Shown: in pieces, positions 23,296 through 35,754 of the stretch
Position numbering within the stretch: position 1 is the first letter of the stretch
Layout of the letters: every line of letters starts with the position of its first letter
DNA from: Laccaria trichodermophora
Taxonomy: Eukaryota > Basidiomycota > Agaricomycetes > Agaricales > Hydnangiaceae
DNA length: 64,000 nucleotides
Direction: 5' to 3'
NCBI GenBank assembly: GCA_018417955.1
Contig: JACTVC010000010.1
Span: 1,314,763-1,378,762 of the forward strand
Notes under the pieces: model-generated
The model's input: only the letters and a program-made list of their open reading frames with translations
The model's database searches: none
Told to the model about the DNA's origin: nothing
Position numbers and translations under genes: made by a program

Positions 23296-23688
23296 TTACC
23301 ACCATTTCCAACGCCAACGTTTACGCTTGGGAATTGCCAGTTGGATAATCAACGCTCCTTCCCTTACTGCATCATATAATACCCAGCCTTCCTTTTCTAC
23401 AGGCGTTCTCATCAACCCTACTGCACCATAGCCACCTGACAAGTATACATGAGGCGCATCTTTGGGGTCGAAAGAAGTAGGCGAGATCAACTTCCAGCAA
23501 TTTACCAATGGGAAAGGGTTAGGATGGGCGAATCGAGCTACTTCCAATCGCGGAATGCCTACTGGGATAGGAGGTATCGGAATGAGGTTATGGAAATCAT
23601 GAGATGCCTTGATGTTGCACATTGGGTTGGGGCATAATGACGAATTTGGAACGTGGACTGGAGGAGGGAAAGCAGGGAAGCCAGACAT
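23296..23688 (-). pseudogene. Start of the LTR-A additional 3' ORF, probable exon
   Basis: A 130-aa minus-strand frame starts with a Met, is rich in Pro and hydrophobic residues, includes SGGYGAVGLMRTPVEKEGW and ends KRWRWKWW with a GT-type donor (GTAAAG) overlapping the stop. It lies directly downstream of the integrase-chromodomain frame and upstream of the FB2 insertion. I read it as the beginning of the same accessory ORF that resumes at 17430. Sequence 22959-23295 is probably intron plus short coding pieces (e.g. NPNMDGMRF). Function unknown. Confidence 0.4.
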
Positions 23689-23868
23689 GGTGTAGGGTGT
23701 TTGTGGACCAGGAATTGCAGAAAGTAAGGACAGTGTGGGTTTGGATATTTCACAGAAATATTGAGAGTTAAGAAGGACACCTCATCCTCACTGTTCTCTT
23801 TTAAATTCTGAGCAGTGTTTGAATTTTACTCTAGAAATTCTTTTTGGGGATGCAGGGACGTATGAGAC

Positions 23869-24699
23869 CTAGTTTAGTCCTAATTTAGCCAAGTATTCTC
23901 TCTTGAGCTCTGGAGAATTGCGTAAATTGGCTTCCGAGACCCATGAGTCCGATTCTGGGCCGTACCCTGCCCATCTAACTCTGAATGTCCTTCTATTGCC
24001 CCTCTTCCTTCCTGATAATTTATGCCCTATAATAGCTTCGACCTCATACTCCTCGGTTGGCAGGAAATCTCGAGTTGGCGGTAGGGTAGTGCAGTCATCG
24101 AAGTCCGACGGGGACGGTTTGTACTTCTTCAGGTGGTCAATATTGATCACGGGATGCATCGGATAGGAATCAGGTAGCCTGAGTCGGTACACGTTGGGGT
24201 TGATTCTTTCCATAACTTCAAAGGGTCCTATCATCCTCTGCACTAACTTCCGTCCCATACCTTCCACTTCTACTAGTTTCAGAGTATGTGGATTTACCAA
24301 TACTTGGTCTCCTGGCAGAATCTCTTCCACAGGACGCCTGTTCTTATTGAAAGCTTTAGCTTGCCGTTCTTGTGCGATCACGAGGGCATCTCGTGCTTGT
24401 TCTCGACGTAGGTTGATAGCTTTTACATATTCCTCTGCTCGATCACTGGAATGGAACCCTTCTTCCTGTGACCATTGTTTTGTCTGTACCTCTCCAGTCA
24501 AAACTTTCGGATGATAGTTGAATAACAACCCGTTCGGAGCGTCTTGTGTGGAAGAGTGTTTGGCCGAGTTATATGCAAAGGCGAGAACAGAAAGCCAAGC
24601 TGCCCAAGAGCTACGGTCCTTGGAGACGTAAGCCCTAAGCATTTGCTCTATGGTAGCATTCAAAATCTCTGTCTGCCCATCAGTCTGAGGGTCCCCCAT
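23869..24699 (-). pseudogene. Ty3 integrase C-terminal part and chromodomain
   Basis: 276 aa beginning in the integrase core at GDPQTDGQTE, the conserved block after the second catalytic Asp. It continues with the LSVLAFAYNSAKHSST helix (normally followed by a P-F/L-x-L-x-Y block, here APNGLLFNYHP), the GPFEV integrase C-terminal SH3-like region (IGPFEVMERINPNVYRLRLP), the HPVINIDHLKKY block, and an HP1-like chromodomain (EYEVEAIIGHKLSGRK, FRVRWAGYGPESDSWV). It ends in TAG. Chromodomains direct chromoviral integration to heterochromatin. The frame has no 5' part: the preceding RT/RNase H/integrase zinc-finger region is deleted, and the gag fragment is joined to it out of frame near 24700. Confidence 0.9.
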
Positions 24700-26245
24700 T
24701 CCTTCCAGAACGATCGTAACCAGAATAGTTTGTCACTGAGAACCGATCTGGAGAAGGATTCCGCCTGTCTCCTTGAGGACTAACAAAGCGTGCACTTTTG
24801 CCAGGAAGACTCAGCCCTGAATGGACACTTCGAGAGTGACCACGCTGAACCGTGACCCAAGGATTATGAGGGTCTTCGTCCTCCTGCCCTTTCGCAGTTA
24901 TCCCAATGAGGTTAGAGTTTCGATCAGGGAAGTGATGGAGCAGGTGGCTTCTATGCAGGGCCATGGAAATCGAAGCTGTCGGTGGTACACGCCTATGATC
25001 TACCAAAGTAACAGTTCCAAAAACCGAGAGCTGACTCTGTTCCTGATTCTTAGGATCCTTTGACATAGAACCTTGAGTTCGACTCCATGCTCGAGGAGAT
25101 TCCGGTCGATCCTCCTCGTGAAATTGCGGGTAATGCACAGGTCTTCTCTGATAGGGGTGCGTATTCACCAAACGGCCCGATTGAACCCATTCTTCTACCA
25201 GTTTGTCTTTGTACCCTCGTAGGTGTTCTGGTAAATTCACCTGATAGTCCTCCTGCATGATATGCCTTGCTACCTCAAGTCATGGCGGTAAAAGACCGTA
25301 ATTTGAGCGTACATCTGATAGTGTAGAGTTGTAAGAATGATTGGTCAACACGTTGTGGAATTGGCCAAATGTAGTCTTTAAGTCGTTGAATGATTGTCAA
25401 ATATGGTTCACTGCACCCTTACACTGAGTTTGTAAAGTGTAAAACAATAATTGGATATGATTCTCATCATCTCCCATTGCAAGTTGTTTGAGGATAACGA
25501 AACCTCTATCAATACTAAAGGAACGTCAGTGTGATCGCGCCATCAAATGATCTATGGTTTGAATGATTTGCGAGATACCGAGTGAGACTTCGTAGGTGTG
25601 CATTAGGTGAGTGTAACAAAGGGAGTAGTAGGAGCTTCCGTTGATCAGGTTTAATTGTACATTGCCTGGAGTAAGCTCGATCGCGCAAAGCATCTGAGTG
25701 TAATCTTCCAAGGACTGCCACTCGCAATTCTGATGCTGCTCCATCCATCATATGACTATGTCATGGAAGGGGACGGTTTCAGCTAGAGTGAGGCCTGGGA
25801 GAGCTCCTCTCAGTACTCCAAACCCTGCGAGCGGATCGTTGTCATCCTCAGGGCTCCAAGTGTGATGGCAACGTGCAATCGACTCCGACAAAGTCTCCTC
25901 ATAGGCATTCGCCATCTTCAGATGAGGCACATGAGAGAACAAGTGAGCCTCCTTCTCCTTCTCTCTCTTGATCCTACTGATGATTCCCCTTGTGGTCTCA
26001 GAAACTGGAGGATTCGAGGGAGCGGAAGCAGGGAGAAGTGGCTTGTTCTGTGCGCGACTCGGACTGCCCTCCTCTGTCTGTAGCGTTTTATTCGGATCCT
26101 CCCCTGACTGCGATACGGTTGGTGTCATCATGCTCTTAGCACCTTTCTGAACCGTTGAAGAAGTAGTCGGCTGAGGGTTAGAGGCCGATCTCGAAATTCT
26201 AGAAGATGGTTGCCCAGGAGTGCTTTTACGACTAGAACCAGTCAT
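24680..26245 (-). pseudogene. LTR-A copy 1 gag, truncated, four TGA codons
   Basis: Minus-strand counterpart of 55831-57400 with very few differences. One reading frame runs from ATG 26245 to about 24700 and is broken only by TGA codons equivalent to those in copy 2. After GRNGGPS it runs into integrase sequence in the wrong frame and stops. The junction carries GGGGGACCCTC, shared between gag and the integrase GDP codons. At one gag position copy 1 has CGG (Arg) where copy 2 has CAG (Gln), again a CpG transition. Confidence 0.85.
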
Positions 26246-27186
26246 AATGGTGGTGGAAGGAGTAAATGGGGTGAACTTCAGATATCGATGGGGTCACTCC
26301 ATTTCAACCACATGTATTTAATACGAATGGGCATAGCACTTAGGTCGGCAGCAGACTGAATCTGGCTAGATTGACCCAATCGATGAATTGTCGTCTTCAA
26401 TCGATAACTAGATTACTAGAGGATAAGAAATAGAGGGTCCGGGACTCTGGAACAATGAATATTGCTCCCATCAATATAGAAGCAGTGCTGTCTCGTGTGA
26501 ACAGCAGGTCGCGATATCGCAGTATCCTCCCATCCTTCGATAAATGCTCCACTTCTATAAGGATAGACTCACTCAAGGGTTTACTCGCCGTGCTAACACT
26601 GGTTTGATTCCCTTAATCCGAGCAGCACCTTACCATTCGATCTACAGCTAACAATCCAGCCAACAGCACAAACGCAAGTTGACACTGAATCGGTTGCTGT
26701 TTCCTGAATGGTTTGGTAGTCCCTAATCGTTGTCTTACTGACCACTTTCCTCAGTCGCGTAAACACGATTCTAAGTCTAGTAGTCAGTAGACGACATTTT
26801 CAATGAATCCAGTTGCGTATTCGCGTATCCGGGTTCATCTACTGCAAGAGGCTCCGGCTATCATAGAGATCATGGTCGTGAAATCACGTAATCCTTGTCT
26901 CTCCTAAGCCTTCCAGGTAGAATCCTCCTTCCTGGAGCTTCCAACCTGCCGTGTTGCTGCAAGCAGCGATCAAAAGTTCGGCAGAAGGGGTTTCTGAAAG
27001 ATATCCTGGTATATGGACTGTCTGCCGCGTTGCCGCAAGCAGCGACTGTCCATTTCCCCCGGATTCTCTCTGTGTACCCTTTCCTCTTCCCTCAATTCAT
27101 ATCCCCATCATGATCATCCTCAACTGTCAACTCGGACTTCGTCTCCCTTTGTTTGGCAGACTTCACTTCACTTTGGTGAAATCCGC

Positions 27187-27199
27187 GGTGCCCCCACCA
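27187..27199 (-). other. Primer-binding site, LTR-A copy 1
   Basis: TGGTGGGGGCACC on the minus strand, one base inside the 5' LTR. Identical to the sites at 14398 and 40192. Confidence 0.85.
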
Positions 27200-27200
27200 C

Positions 27201-27517
27201 TGTGAAACTGTGTTCAGGACTTCTCGTGAGTGAAGTGTGAGGGAGGAGTAGTGGATGGCTGACGACGTGTCAGCGCTTATTCCGTGTGATTGAGCAGATG
27301 ACAGGGTGCTCAGCCAGCTTGACATGATGGTTGTGGTGTGCGCAAACCTGCAGGTTTGCATGTCGCGAGTCGCTAGTCGGCAGACATATCATGCAAAAGG
27401 TAATGATATAAGATGATGGGGAACCCTAGCATAGGGTTCCCTCAATATGTACAATGTAACAAACAAGTATATACAATAAGCATAGCTAGTCGTGTGATGT
27501 CCTAAATACTCCTCACA
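27201..27517 (-). repeat. LTR-A copy 1, 5' LTR
   Basis: 317 bp. Almost identical to the 5' LTR of copy 2 (39875-40190), apart from one base in a CACACCACAACC run, yet nine CpG transitions away from its own 3' LTR at 14522-14838. This implies that the 5' halves of copies 1 and 2 are more recently related than the two ends of copy 1. Confidence 0.9.
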
Positions 27518-27544
27518 TACAACAACAACCACCCTAGATCCTTC

Positions 27545-30500
27545 CACTAGTGGCTACCACTATTTATGATTAATCTATGACAACTGTCCTACAGCCATTC
27601 TGTTTAATGTCATAGGTTTTTATGAAAGAGATTTCATTAGAGTCTCTGGCACTTTCATTAGGATATTTCATTATGCCCTCTGGTGCTTTCATTACTATTT
27701 CTTTGAATTTTCATTAGGAGATTTCATTAGGGTCTCTGGCACTTTCATTCCCTTTTCATTAGGATATTTCATTATGCTCTCTGGCGCTTTCATTAATATT
27801 TTCATTAGGAGATTTCATTAGGGTCTCTGGCACTTTCATTACCTTTTCATTAGGAGATTTCATTATGCCCTCTGGCACTTTCATTACTATTTCTTTGAAT
27901 TTTCATTGGGATATTTCATTAGAGTCTCTGGCACTTTCATTAGGATATTTCATTATGCCCTCTGGTGCTTTCATTACAATTTTCATTAGGAGATTTCATT
28001 AGGATCTCTGGCGCTTTCATTCCCTTTTCATTAGGATATTTCATTATGCTCTCTGGCGCTTTCATTACTATTTCTTTAAATTTTCATTGGGATATTTCAT
28101 TAGGGTCTCTGGCACTTTCATTCCCTTTTCATTGGGATATTTCATTAGGGTCTCTGGCACTTTCATTCCCTTTTCATTAGGATATTTCATTATGCCCTCT
28201 GGCGCTTTCATTACAATTTTCATTAGGAGATTTCATTAGGATCTCTGGTGCTTTCATTACCTTTTCATTAGGATATTTCATTATGCTCTCTGGCGCTTTC
28301 ATTACTATTTCTTTAAATTTTCATTGGGATATTTCATTAGGGTCTCTGGCACTTTCATTCCCTTTTCATTGGGATATTTCATTAGGGTCTCTGGCACTTT
28401 CATTCCCTTTTCATTAGGATATTTCATTATGCCCTCTGGCGCTTTCATTACAATTTTCATTAGGAGATTTCATTAGGATCTCTGGTGCTTTCATTACCTT
28501 TTCATTAGGATATTTCATTATGCTCTCTGGCGCTTTCATTACTATTTCTTTGAATTTTCATTGGGATATTTCATTAGGGTCTCTGGCACTTTCATTACCT
28601 TTTCATTAGGATATTTCATTATGCCCTCTGGCGCTTTCATTACTATTTCTTTAAAATTCTCATTTGGATATTTCATTAGGCTTTGGCTCTTTCATTACTA
28701 TTTCTTAGATTTCTCATTAGGATATTTCATTAGGTCCTTGACGCTTTCATTACCATTTCTTCTATTTTTCATTAGATGAATAATCATATATATCACATGG
28801 GTTGTTGGGAGGCCAATCACATGACCAATTGCCTAAAATGGTCAAAAAATGAAAGTTGTAGCCCTGTACTGTAGCTTCCAGAATCTGTTTGAATTATGTT
28901 CTAGAGTGCTCCCTGTGTGGAGATATGATGTTAAACATTTTTCTCACTGCCGGCTTTTTTCAACCTTTATGTGTTTTTCTCCATGAAAACAAGACCAAAC
29001 AATATAATTTCAACACATTTAGCAAGCCAAGAGAAGAGGCTACAATTATGGTCTTGTGGGAAATTTGACCCAAAAAGGAAGGTGTATACCCTAATACCCT
29101 AAAAGGGAAACTGACAATGACAGACTACAATATTTACTGATAGACTACAAATGACCACAAAAGTCAGACTTAGACTACAAAATTTACTGTTGTGCACATT
29201 TTAAAGATTTTTGTTTACATATTTTGTCTAGGACATCCACTAGAAAAGCTTGTAGTGTCTGCTTTTTCGTTACAAAAGTTTGTAGTGTCCACTTTTTTAG
29301 ACTACAAAGGTTTGTAGTGTCCGCTTTTTAGACTACAAAAGTTTGTAGTGTCTGCTTTTTTAGACTACAAAGGTTTGTAGTGTCCGCTTTTTAGACTACA
29401 AAAGTTTGTAGTGTCCACTTTTTTAGACTACACAAGTTTGTAGTGTCTGCTTTTTTAGACTACACAAGTTTGTAGTGTCTGCTTTTTTAGACTACACAAC
29501 TTTATAGGGTCTGCTTTTTGAGACTACAAATTTTTGTAGTCTGCTTGTCTGACATGTACTTTCTGGTGTCCTTGACTATGGTTCATGGGGATATGATTGA
29601 GAGATTGACATGACTTTGCATATTGTCTTGTTGCATCATGAGCTTTTGACATCATGCCCAAGCTGTCTTTCACATCAGGAGAGGCTATTCTTTGCTTTCA
29701 TATGGATAGCTACTGTTCTATTTCTGAAGGCTACAGCACTGTGTGGATGGGCTGATTGGTCTTTGGAGATGTTCTTGCATTCAACACCAAAGTCACACCA
29801 TGATGTACAAGGTTTGCCAAATTCAAGGTTGCTAAATCCTGAATGAAGATTGACAAAGAGACCTGGCCCTACTGTCATGTATCATTGGCTATTGATAAAA
29901 GATATGCATGAATTCAGCTAGGAATATCCATAGTCTTGTAGAGCTCACAGAGATCATATCAAAATTGACTATCAGGGTTGAGTATGTTTTGAGACATGGC
30001 AGTAGCTATGACAGTAAGGTTGTAGACCTCACAGAGATCATATCAGAATTAACTATCAGGGTTGAGTATGTTTTGAGACATGGCAGTAGTTATGACAGTA
30101 AGGCCATGTCTCTTTGTCAATCTTCATTCAGGATTTAGCAACCTTGAATTTGGCAAACCTTGTACATCATGGTGTGACTTTGGTGTTGAATGCAAGAACA
30201 TCTCCAAAGACCAATCAGCCCATCCACACAGTGCTGTAGCCTTCAGAAATAGAACAGTAGCTATCCATATGAAAGCAAAGAATAGCCTCTCCTGATGTGA
30301 AAGACAGCTTGGGCATGATGTCAAAAGCTCATGATGCAACAAGACAATATGCAAAGTCATGTCAATCTCTCAATCATATCCCCATGAACCATAGTCAAGG
30401 ACACCAGAAAGTACATGTCAGACAAGCAGACTACAAAAATTTGTAGTCTCAAAAAGCAGACCCTATAAAGTTGTGTAGTCTAAAAAAGCAGACACTACAA

Positions 30501-32271
30501 ACTTGTGTAGTCTAAAAAAGCAGACACTACAAACTTGTGTAGTCTAAAAAAGTGGACACTACAAACTTTTGTAGTCTAAAAAGCGGACACTACAAACCTT
30601 TGTAGTCTAAAAAAGTGGACACTACAAACTTTTGTAACGAAAAAGCAGACACTACAAGCTTTTCTAGTGGATGTCCTAGACAAAATATGTAAACAAAAAT
30701 CTTTAAAATGTGCACAACAGTAAATTTTGTAGTCTAAGTCTGACTTTTGTGGTCATTTGTAGTCTATCAGTAAATATTGTAGTCTGTCATTGTCAGTTTC
30801 CCTTTTAGGGTATTAGGGTATACACCTTCCTTTTTGGGTCAAATTTCCCACAAGACCATAATTGTAGCCTCTTCTCTTGGCTTGCTAAATGTGTTGAAAT
30901 TATATTGTTTGGTCTTGTTTTCATGGAGAAAAACACATAAAGGTTGAAAAAAGCCGGCAGTGAGAAAAATGTTTAACATCATATCTCCACACAGGGAGCA
31001 CTCTAGAACATAATTCAAACAGATTCTGGAAGCTACAGTACAGGGCTACAACTTTCATTTTTTGACCATTTTAGGCAATTGGTCATGTGATTGGCCTCCC
31101 AACAACCCATGTGATATATATGATTATTCATCTAATGAAAAATAGAAGAAATGGTAATGAAAGCGTCAAGGACCTAATGAAATATCCTAATGAGAAATCT
31201 AAGAAATAGTAATGAAAGAGCCAAAGCCTAATGAAATATCCAAATGAGAATTTTAAAGAAATAGTAATGAAAGCGCCAGAGGGCATAATGAAATATCCTA
31301 ATGAAAAGGTAATGAAAGTGCCAGAGACCCTAATGAAATATCCCAATGAAAATTCAAAGAAATAGTAATGAAAGCGCCAGAGAGCATAATGAAATATCCT
31401 AATGAAAAGGTAATGAAAGCACCAGAGATCCTAATGAAATCTCCTAATGAAAATTGTAATGAAAGCGCCAGAGGGCATAATGAAATATCCTAATGAAAAG
31501 GGAATGAAAGTGCCAGAGACCCTAATGAAATATCCCAATGAAAATTTAAAGAAATAGTAATGAAAGCGCCAGAGAGCATAATGAAATATCCTAATGAAAA
31601 GGGAATGAAAGCGCCAGAGATCCTAATGAAATCTCCTAATGAAAATTGTAATGAAAGCACCAGAGGGCATAATGAAATATCCTAATGAAAGTGCCAGAGA
31701 CTCTAATGAAATATCCCAATGAAAATTCAAAGAAATAGTAATGAAAGCGCCAGAGGGCATAATGAAATCTCCTAATGAAAAGGTAATGAAAGTGCCAGAG
31801 ACCCTAATGAAATCTCCTAATGAAAATATTAATGAAAGCGCCAGAGAGCATAATGAAATATCCTAATGAAAAGGTAATGAAAGTGCCAGAGACCCTAATG
31901 AAATCTCCTAATGAAAATAGTAATGAAAGTGCCAGAGCGCATAATGAAATATCCTAATGAAAAGGTAATGAAAGTGCCAGAGACCCTAATGAAATATCCC
32001 AATGAAAATTCAAAGAAATAGTAATGAAAGTGCCAGAGGGCATAATGAAATATCCTAATGAAAAGGTAATGAAAGTGCCAGAGACCCTAATGAAATCTCC
32101 TAATGAAAATTCAAAGAAATAGTAATGAAAGCGCCAGAGGGCATAATGAAATATCCTAATGAAAGTGCCAGAGACTCTAATGAAATCTCTTTCATAAAAA
32201 CCTATGACATTAAACAGAATGGCTGTAGGACAGTTGTCATAGATTAATCATAAAAGTGGTAGCCACCAGTC
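27545..32271. mobile_element. Foldback element FB1-B, complete, TSD ATCCTTC
   Basis: 4,727 bp. Left arm 27545-29877 and right arm about 30090-32271 are inverted copies with a loop of about 210 bp. Left end CACTAGTGGCTACC; right end read inward GACTGGTGGCTACC. ATCCTTC flanks it at 27538-27544 and 32272-32278. The loop contains a tandem duplication of about 85 bp (CACAGAGATCATATCA...). The element is inserted in the leader of the LTR-B retroelement. No coding capacity. Confidence 0.9.
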
Positions 32272-32278
32272 ATCCTTC

Positions 32279-32915
32279 AAAGGATGAAGAGGCCCTGGTG
32301 GAAGCCTCATGGGTCTTGTCAGTATGTTCATTCACAGCTAGCAAGAACCCTCTACACGAGGATCCTGTAGACCCAACTTTGTCACTCGACCCACTTGTTG
32401 ACGAAGAAGTTCCGTCTGAGTCTTCTCCATTCTCAATAGCGCATCCATTCGCTGCTTTTGAGAATCATTCCCCTGAAGACTCAGACAACCAGGCTTCGTC
32501 ATCCATCACCCTTGTAGATTCCTCGCCAATTCCGTTCTCTGCATGAACTCTTGCTGCTCTGGGAAGTTACAGATTGACCAGGAAATCATCGTCTCTCCCA
32601 ATTGACTCAAGCTATGCCTGCTGCTGCTGTGTGAGTGCTCTCCCTGTTTGGGACCCTGCTGACAAGCATTCCCTGACCCCTTCAACCCTATTGATGGCAA
32701 CTCCAGGGCAACTCATACCCTGTCTACGCCCAGACCATCAACCACCTCCTCTTAAACCAGGAGGTTGCCAGCGAATCGATTCTACACTCTGTCCTATGAG
32801 TTCGTCAATCCCTTCTATCAGAGAGGACTTCTCTAAAAACAAAACCTGTAATACCAACAACTCAGCTAGTTGAGACCTTGTCACTCCGCTGACTACAAGA
32901 AAGAAAGGGAAGAGT
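32279..32915 (+). other. LTR-B leader region, continued
   Basis: After removal of copy 1 and FB1-B, this stretch joins 14411-14521 and 27523-27544 into one leader between PBS and gag. It has open stretches (32256-32546, acidic, Ser/Pro-rich; 32574-32873) which may be an upstream exon or part of gag, but I cannot define a start. Confidence 0.4.
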
Positions 32916-34487
32916 GTGACCATGGCGGAAGAACCAGACCCCGAAGCAGCGTCGCCCACAAATCATAGTTCTATGCCAGCATCTGGGCCCGTTCTTATTG
33001 GTCCTCACACTCCCAACAACCCCTTCAAGGAAGGATCGTCTTTGAAACCCGCTGCTTTTCCAAGCACAAGTCATCTACTGACCATGAGTAAAACAGCTTT
33101 GAATCCTCCCGCTGCTCCCAGGAGCGCGAATGATGCTTGGATTGGCACTCAGAATAAAGGGACACACCAACCTTCAGTCACCGGCGCGAGTCGAACCGCT
33201 GCCTCAACTCATGGAGGTTCACCCCGTCCTGATCCTGCATTCGTAGAAGACTTGTTAAACTTACAAGCTGCTATCCAGCATACTACCAAGAACAACAGAA
33301 CTTGGTCCTCTACATCCAGTCAGACGGAGGACGAAGAAACGGAGACTATGTCCATGGATGGTGGAAGTACATCCAAATTTAAGACAATATTCTGGGACAT
33401 TGATCCCTACAGAGACCTGCCAGTCTGGGCTGAATCTGTTACACAGTCAGCAGCACGCATATTTGGAACCTTTGATCCTGCGAAGGATGAGGATGTTTTA
33501 GTTCCCTTAGGAGCTATCGACACTTCAGTCACCCATTTTAGGGTACCTGTGAGGTATATGAATTCTTTGATTTAGGGGACCTCCATGGTACCCATTCCAA
33601 GGGTGGTATAAGAGCACATACCAATACCATGGTACCATGGTATGGAAAACCCATACCATACCAATACCATGTTACCATACCATACCATGTCACCTCATAC
33701 CATACCATGCCATACCATACCATCATACCATACCATACCATACCATCATACCAGGGTGTCTGGGGTCCTTTTTCAAAATATATAAATTCTTTCTGCAGGC
33801 TGCAATACTGGTCCATTGGGTGCCATTTTTTGTGGAAAGCTTCTTGATGTTTTTCCCAAGATTTTAAGATACAAATGGAGGCTATATAGTCAAATCCATC
33901 CTTTGAAAATCAGTTCAAATGAGCTTAATCCCAGCTTTTTCCATGCATCAAAAGCCATTTATTGATACATATCTTTCCCAGTCCTTTCAATTACAATTAG
34001 AACAATATTCATCACAAATAAATCAATGCTGCATCAGTATTTGAGAAACAAAGAAAAGAAAACATTTTGTGTATTGGCTATAGTCCTGGACCATGCATGA
34101 TACCATGCATTGCAAAAGCATGGACTTGAGCTAAATTATTATCCAACAGCCTAGGCTGAAATATGCACTTCAACTAATCAACTACATTAAGTACCCTTCA
34201 CAGATGATTCATTTCAAAAGCCTGAAATTTGGATTCAAAAAGTGCCATGCTGTTGCTGTCAAAGAAGTATGTGTATATATTTACTATTTGAAAACTACAT
34301 ATGATGGAATCAAAGTATTGTTGTTCTGAGAATTTGACCAAAGTTGTCATTATCAAAATATTTGGTCCAATCCAAAGTCTTGTCAATTGGAGAGCCAGGG
34401 GTACAGATTAAGGAAGCTCCTGTTGGCCATGGCCTCCCAAAACCATGATACTATGTTCAGCCTTATTCATATCACATGTCATACCAC

Positions 34488-34925
34488 AACCATTCATACC
34501 ATACCACAACTATTCATACCAAACTATGGTATTGCCCCCTCACCATACCATACTATGGTATTGCCATCTCACACCATACCATACTATGGTATTGCCATCT
34601 CATACCATACCATGGTATTGCCCCCTCACCATACCACACCATGGTATTGCCATCTCATACCATACCATGGTATTGCACCCTCACCATACCACACCATGGT
34701 ATTGCCATCTCATACCATACCATGGTATTGCACCCTCACCATACCACACCATGGTATTGCCATCTCATACCATACCATGGTATTGCACCCCCATACCATA
34801 CCATACCATGGTATTGCACCCTCACCATACCATACCATGGTATTGCACCCCCATACCATACCATACTATACCATGGTATTGCACCCTTATACCATACCAT
34901 GGTACTCCACTCCCATACCATACCA
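34488..34925. repeat. CATACCATGGTATTGC array in FB3 left arm
   Basis: About a dozen units of TACCATACCATGGTATTGCA with CCCTCACCA or CATCTCA spacers. The unit contains the palindrome ATACCATGGTAT. Mirror array at 38110-38500. The His/Tyr/Pro-rich frames in all phases are artefacts. A related CCATACC array is at 33600-33760. Confidence 0.85.
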
Positions 34926-35211
34926 TGTTGTTTGATGTTTAAGGTGCTGTTCTCAGGATCCAGTGTGAATTTCTAAATATGGAAGGTGTGGCTATGCTAA
35001 ATGAAAAAGAAATTAATGGGATAGATGCTTAAAATATCACAGGAACCATAATCTATGCAGAGGAAGGCAGAAAACCCCCATTTCGAAGTTTGTTTACATA
35101 TATTTACCAATAGCTTTAACCAAAGTAAGGCTACAAAAATTGTAGTGTCCGCTTTTTTCATTAGAAAAGAGAAGTATGATTAGAAAACTTTGTAGTGTGC
35201 GCTTTGATGTG

Positions 35212-35740
35212 CGCACTATTTCCTAATTGGGCCATTTCCTAATTGGGAAAAGCGTTACACTTTTTTCTGCCACACCTGATGTCAGGCACAGTGCGCATTT
35301 AGGTCGGGAACTGTTTCCCACGCTTTTTGGGCCAGAAGAGTTAGTGGCTAGCTTAGTGTTGTCATTGTTAATGACGATGTGCGCACTATTTCCTAATTGG
35401 GCCATTTCCTAATCAGGAAAAGCGTTACACTTTGTTCTGCCACACCTGATGTCAGGCACAGTGCGCATTTAGGTCGGGAAATATTTCCCACGCTCTTTGG
35501 GCCAGAAGAGTTAGTGGCTAGCTTGGTGTTGTCATTGTTAATGACGATGTGCGCACTATTTCCTAATTGGGCCATTTCCTAATCAGGAAAAGCGTTACAC
35601 TTTTTTCTGCCACACCTAATGTCAGGCACAGTGCGCATTTAGGTTGGGAACTGTTTCCCACGCTCTTTGGGCCAGAAGAGTTAGTAGGCTAGCTTAGTTT
35701 TGTCACTGTTCATGACGATGTTCGCATATTTCCCAATTAG
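35212..35740. repeat. ~170-bp tandem repeat, three units, in FB3
   Basis: Each unit runs GATGTGCGCACTATTTCCTA ... AGCGTTACAC ... GTTTCCCACGC ... GTTAATGAC. Units start near 35210, 35379 and 35549; the inverted set is at 37310-37835. Units contain TGCGCACT and TCCTAATTGGGCCATTTCCT, the latter with a GGCC core as in the KDZ subterminal motif, probably by chance. Confidence 0.8.
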
Positions 35741-35754
35741 GAAATTCATTACAT

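Larger units (their letters stand above)
14522..27517 (-). mobile_element. Ty3/gypsy element LTR-A copy 1, internally deleted, TSD TACAA
   Basis: 5' LTR 27201-27517 and 3' LTR 14522-14838 in minus orientation, flanked by TACAA at 14517-14521 and 27518-27522. Reading on the minus strand: LTR, PBS, leader, gag, a deletion joining gag to the integrase end, chromodomain, an additional 3' ORF region, polypurine tract, LTR. FB2 (17431-22958) interrupts the 3' ORF region. The element sits in the leader of the LTR-B element. It has lost protease, RT and RNase H, so it could not move by itself. Confidence 0.92.

Noticed and set aside
875..30360. 78-aa and 67-71-aa ORFs repeated in FB1 copies
   Set aside because: Both strands of the same inverted block are open; no domain, no start context; by-product of the palindrome.
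27620..32200. CRISPR-like array of regular repeats
   Set aside because: Units are degenerate, have no unique spacers, lie in inverted arms of a eukaryotic foldback transposon and no cas genes exist here.
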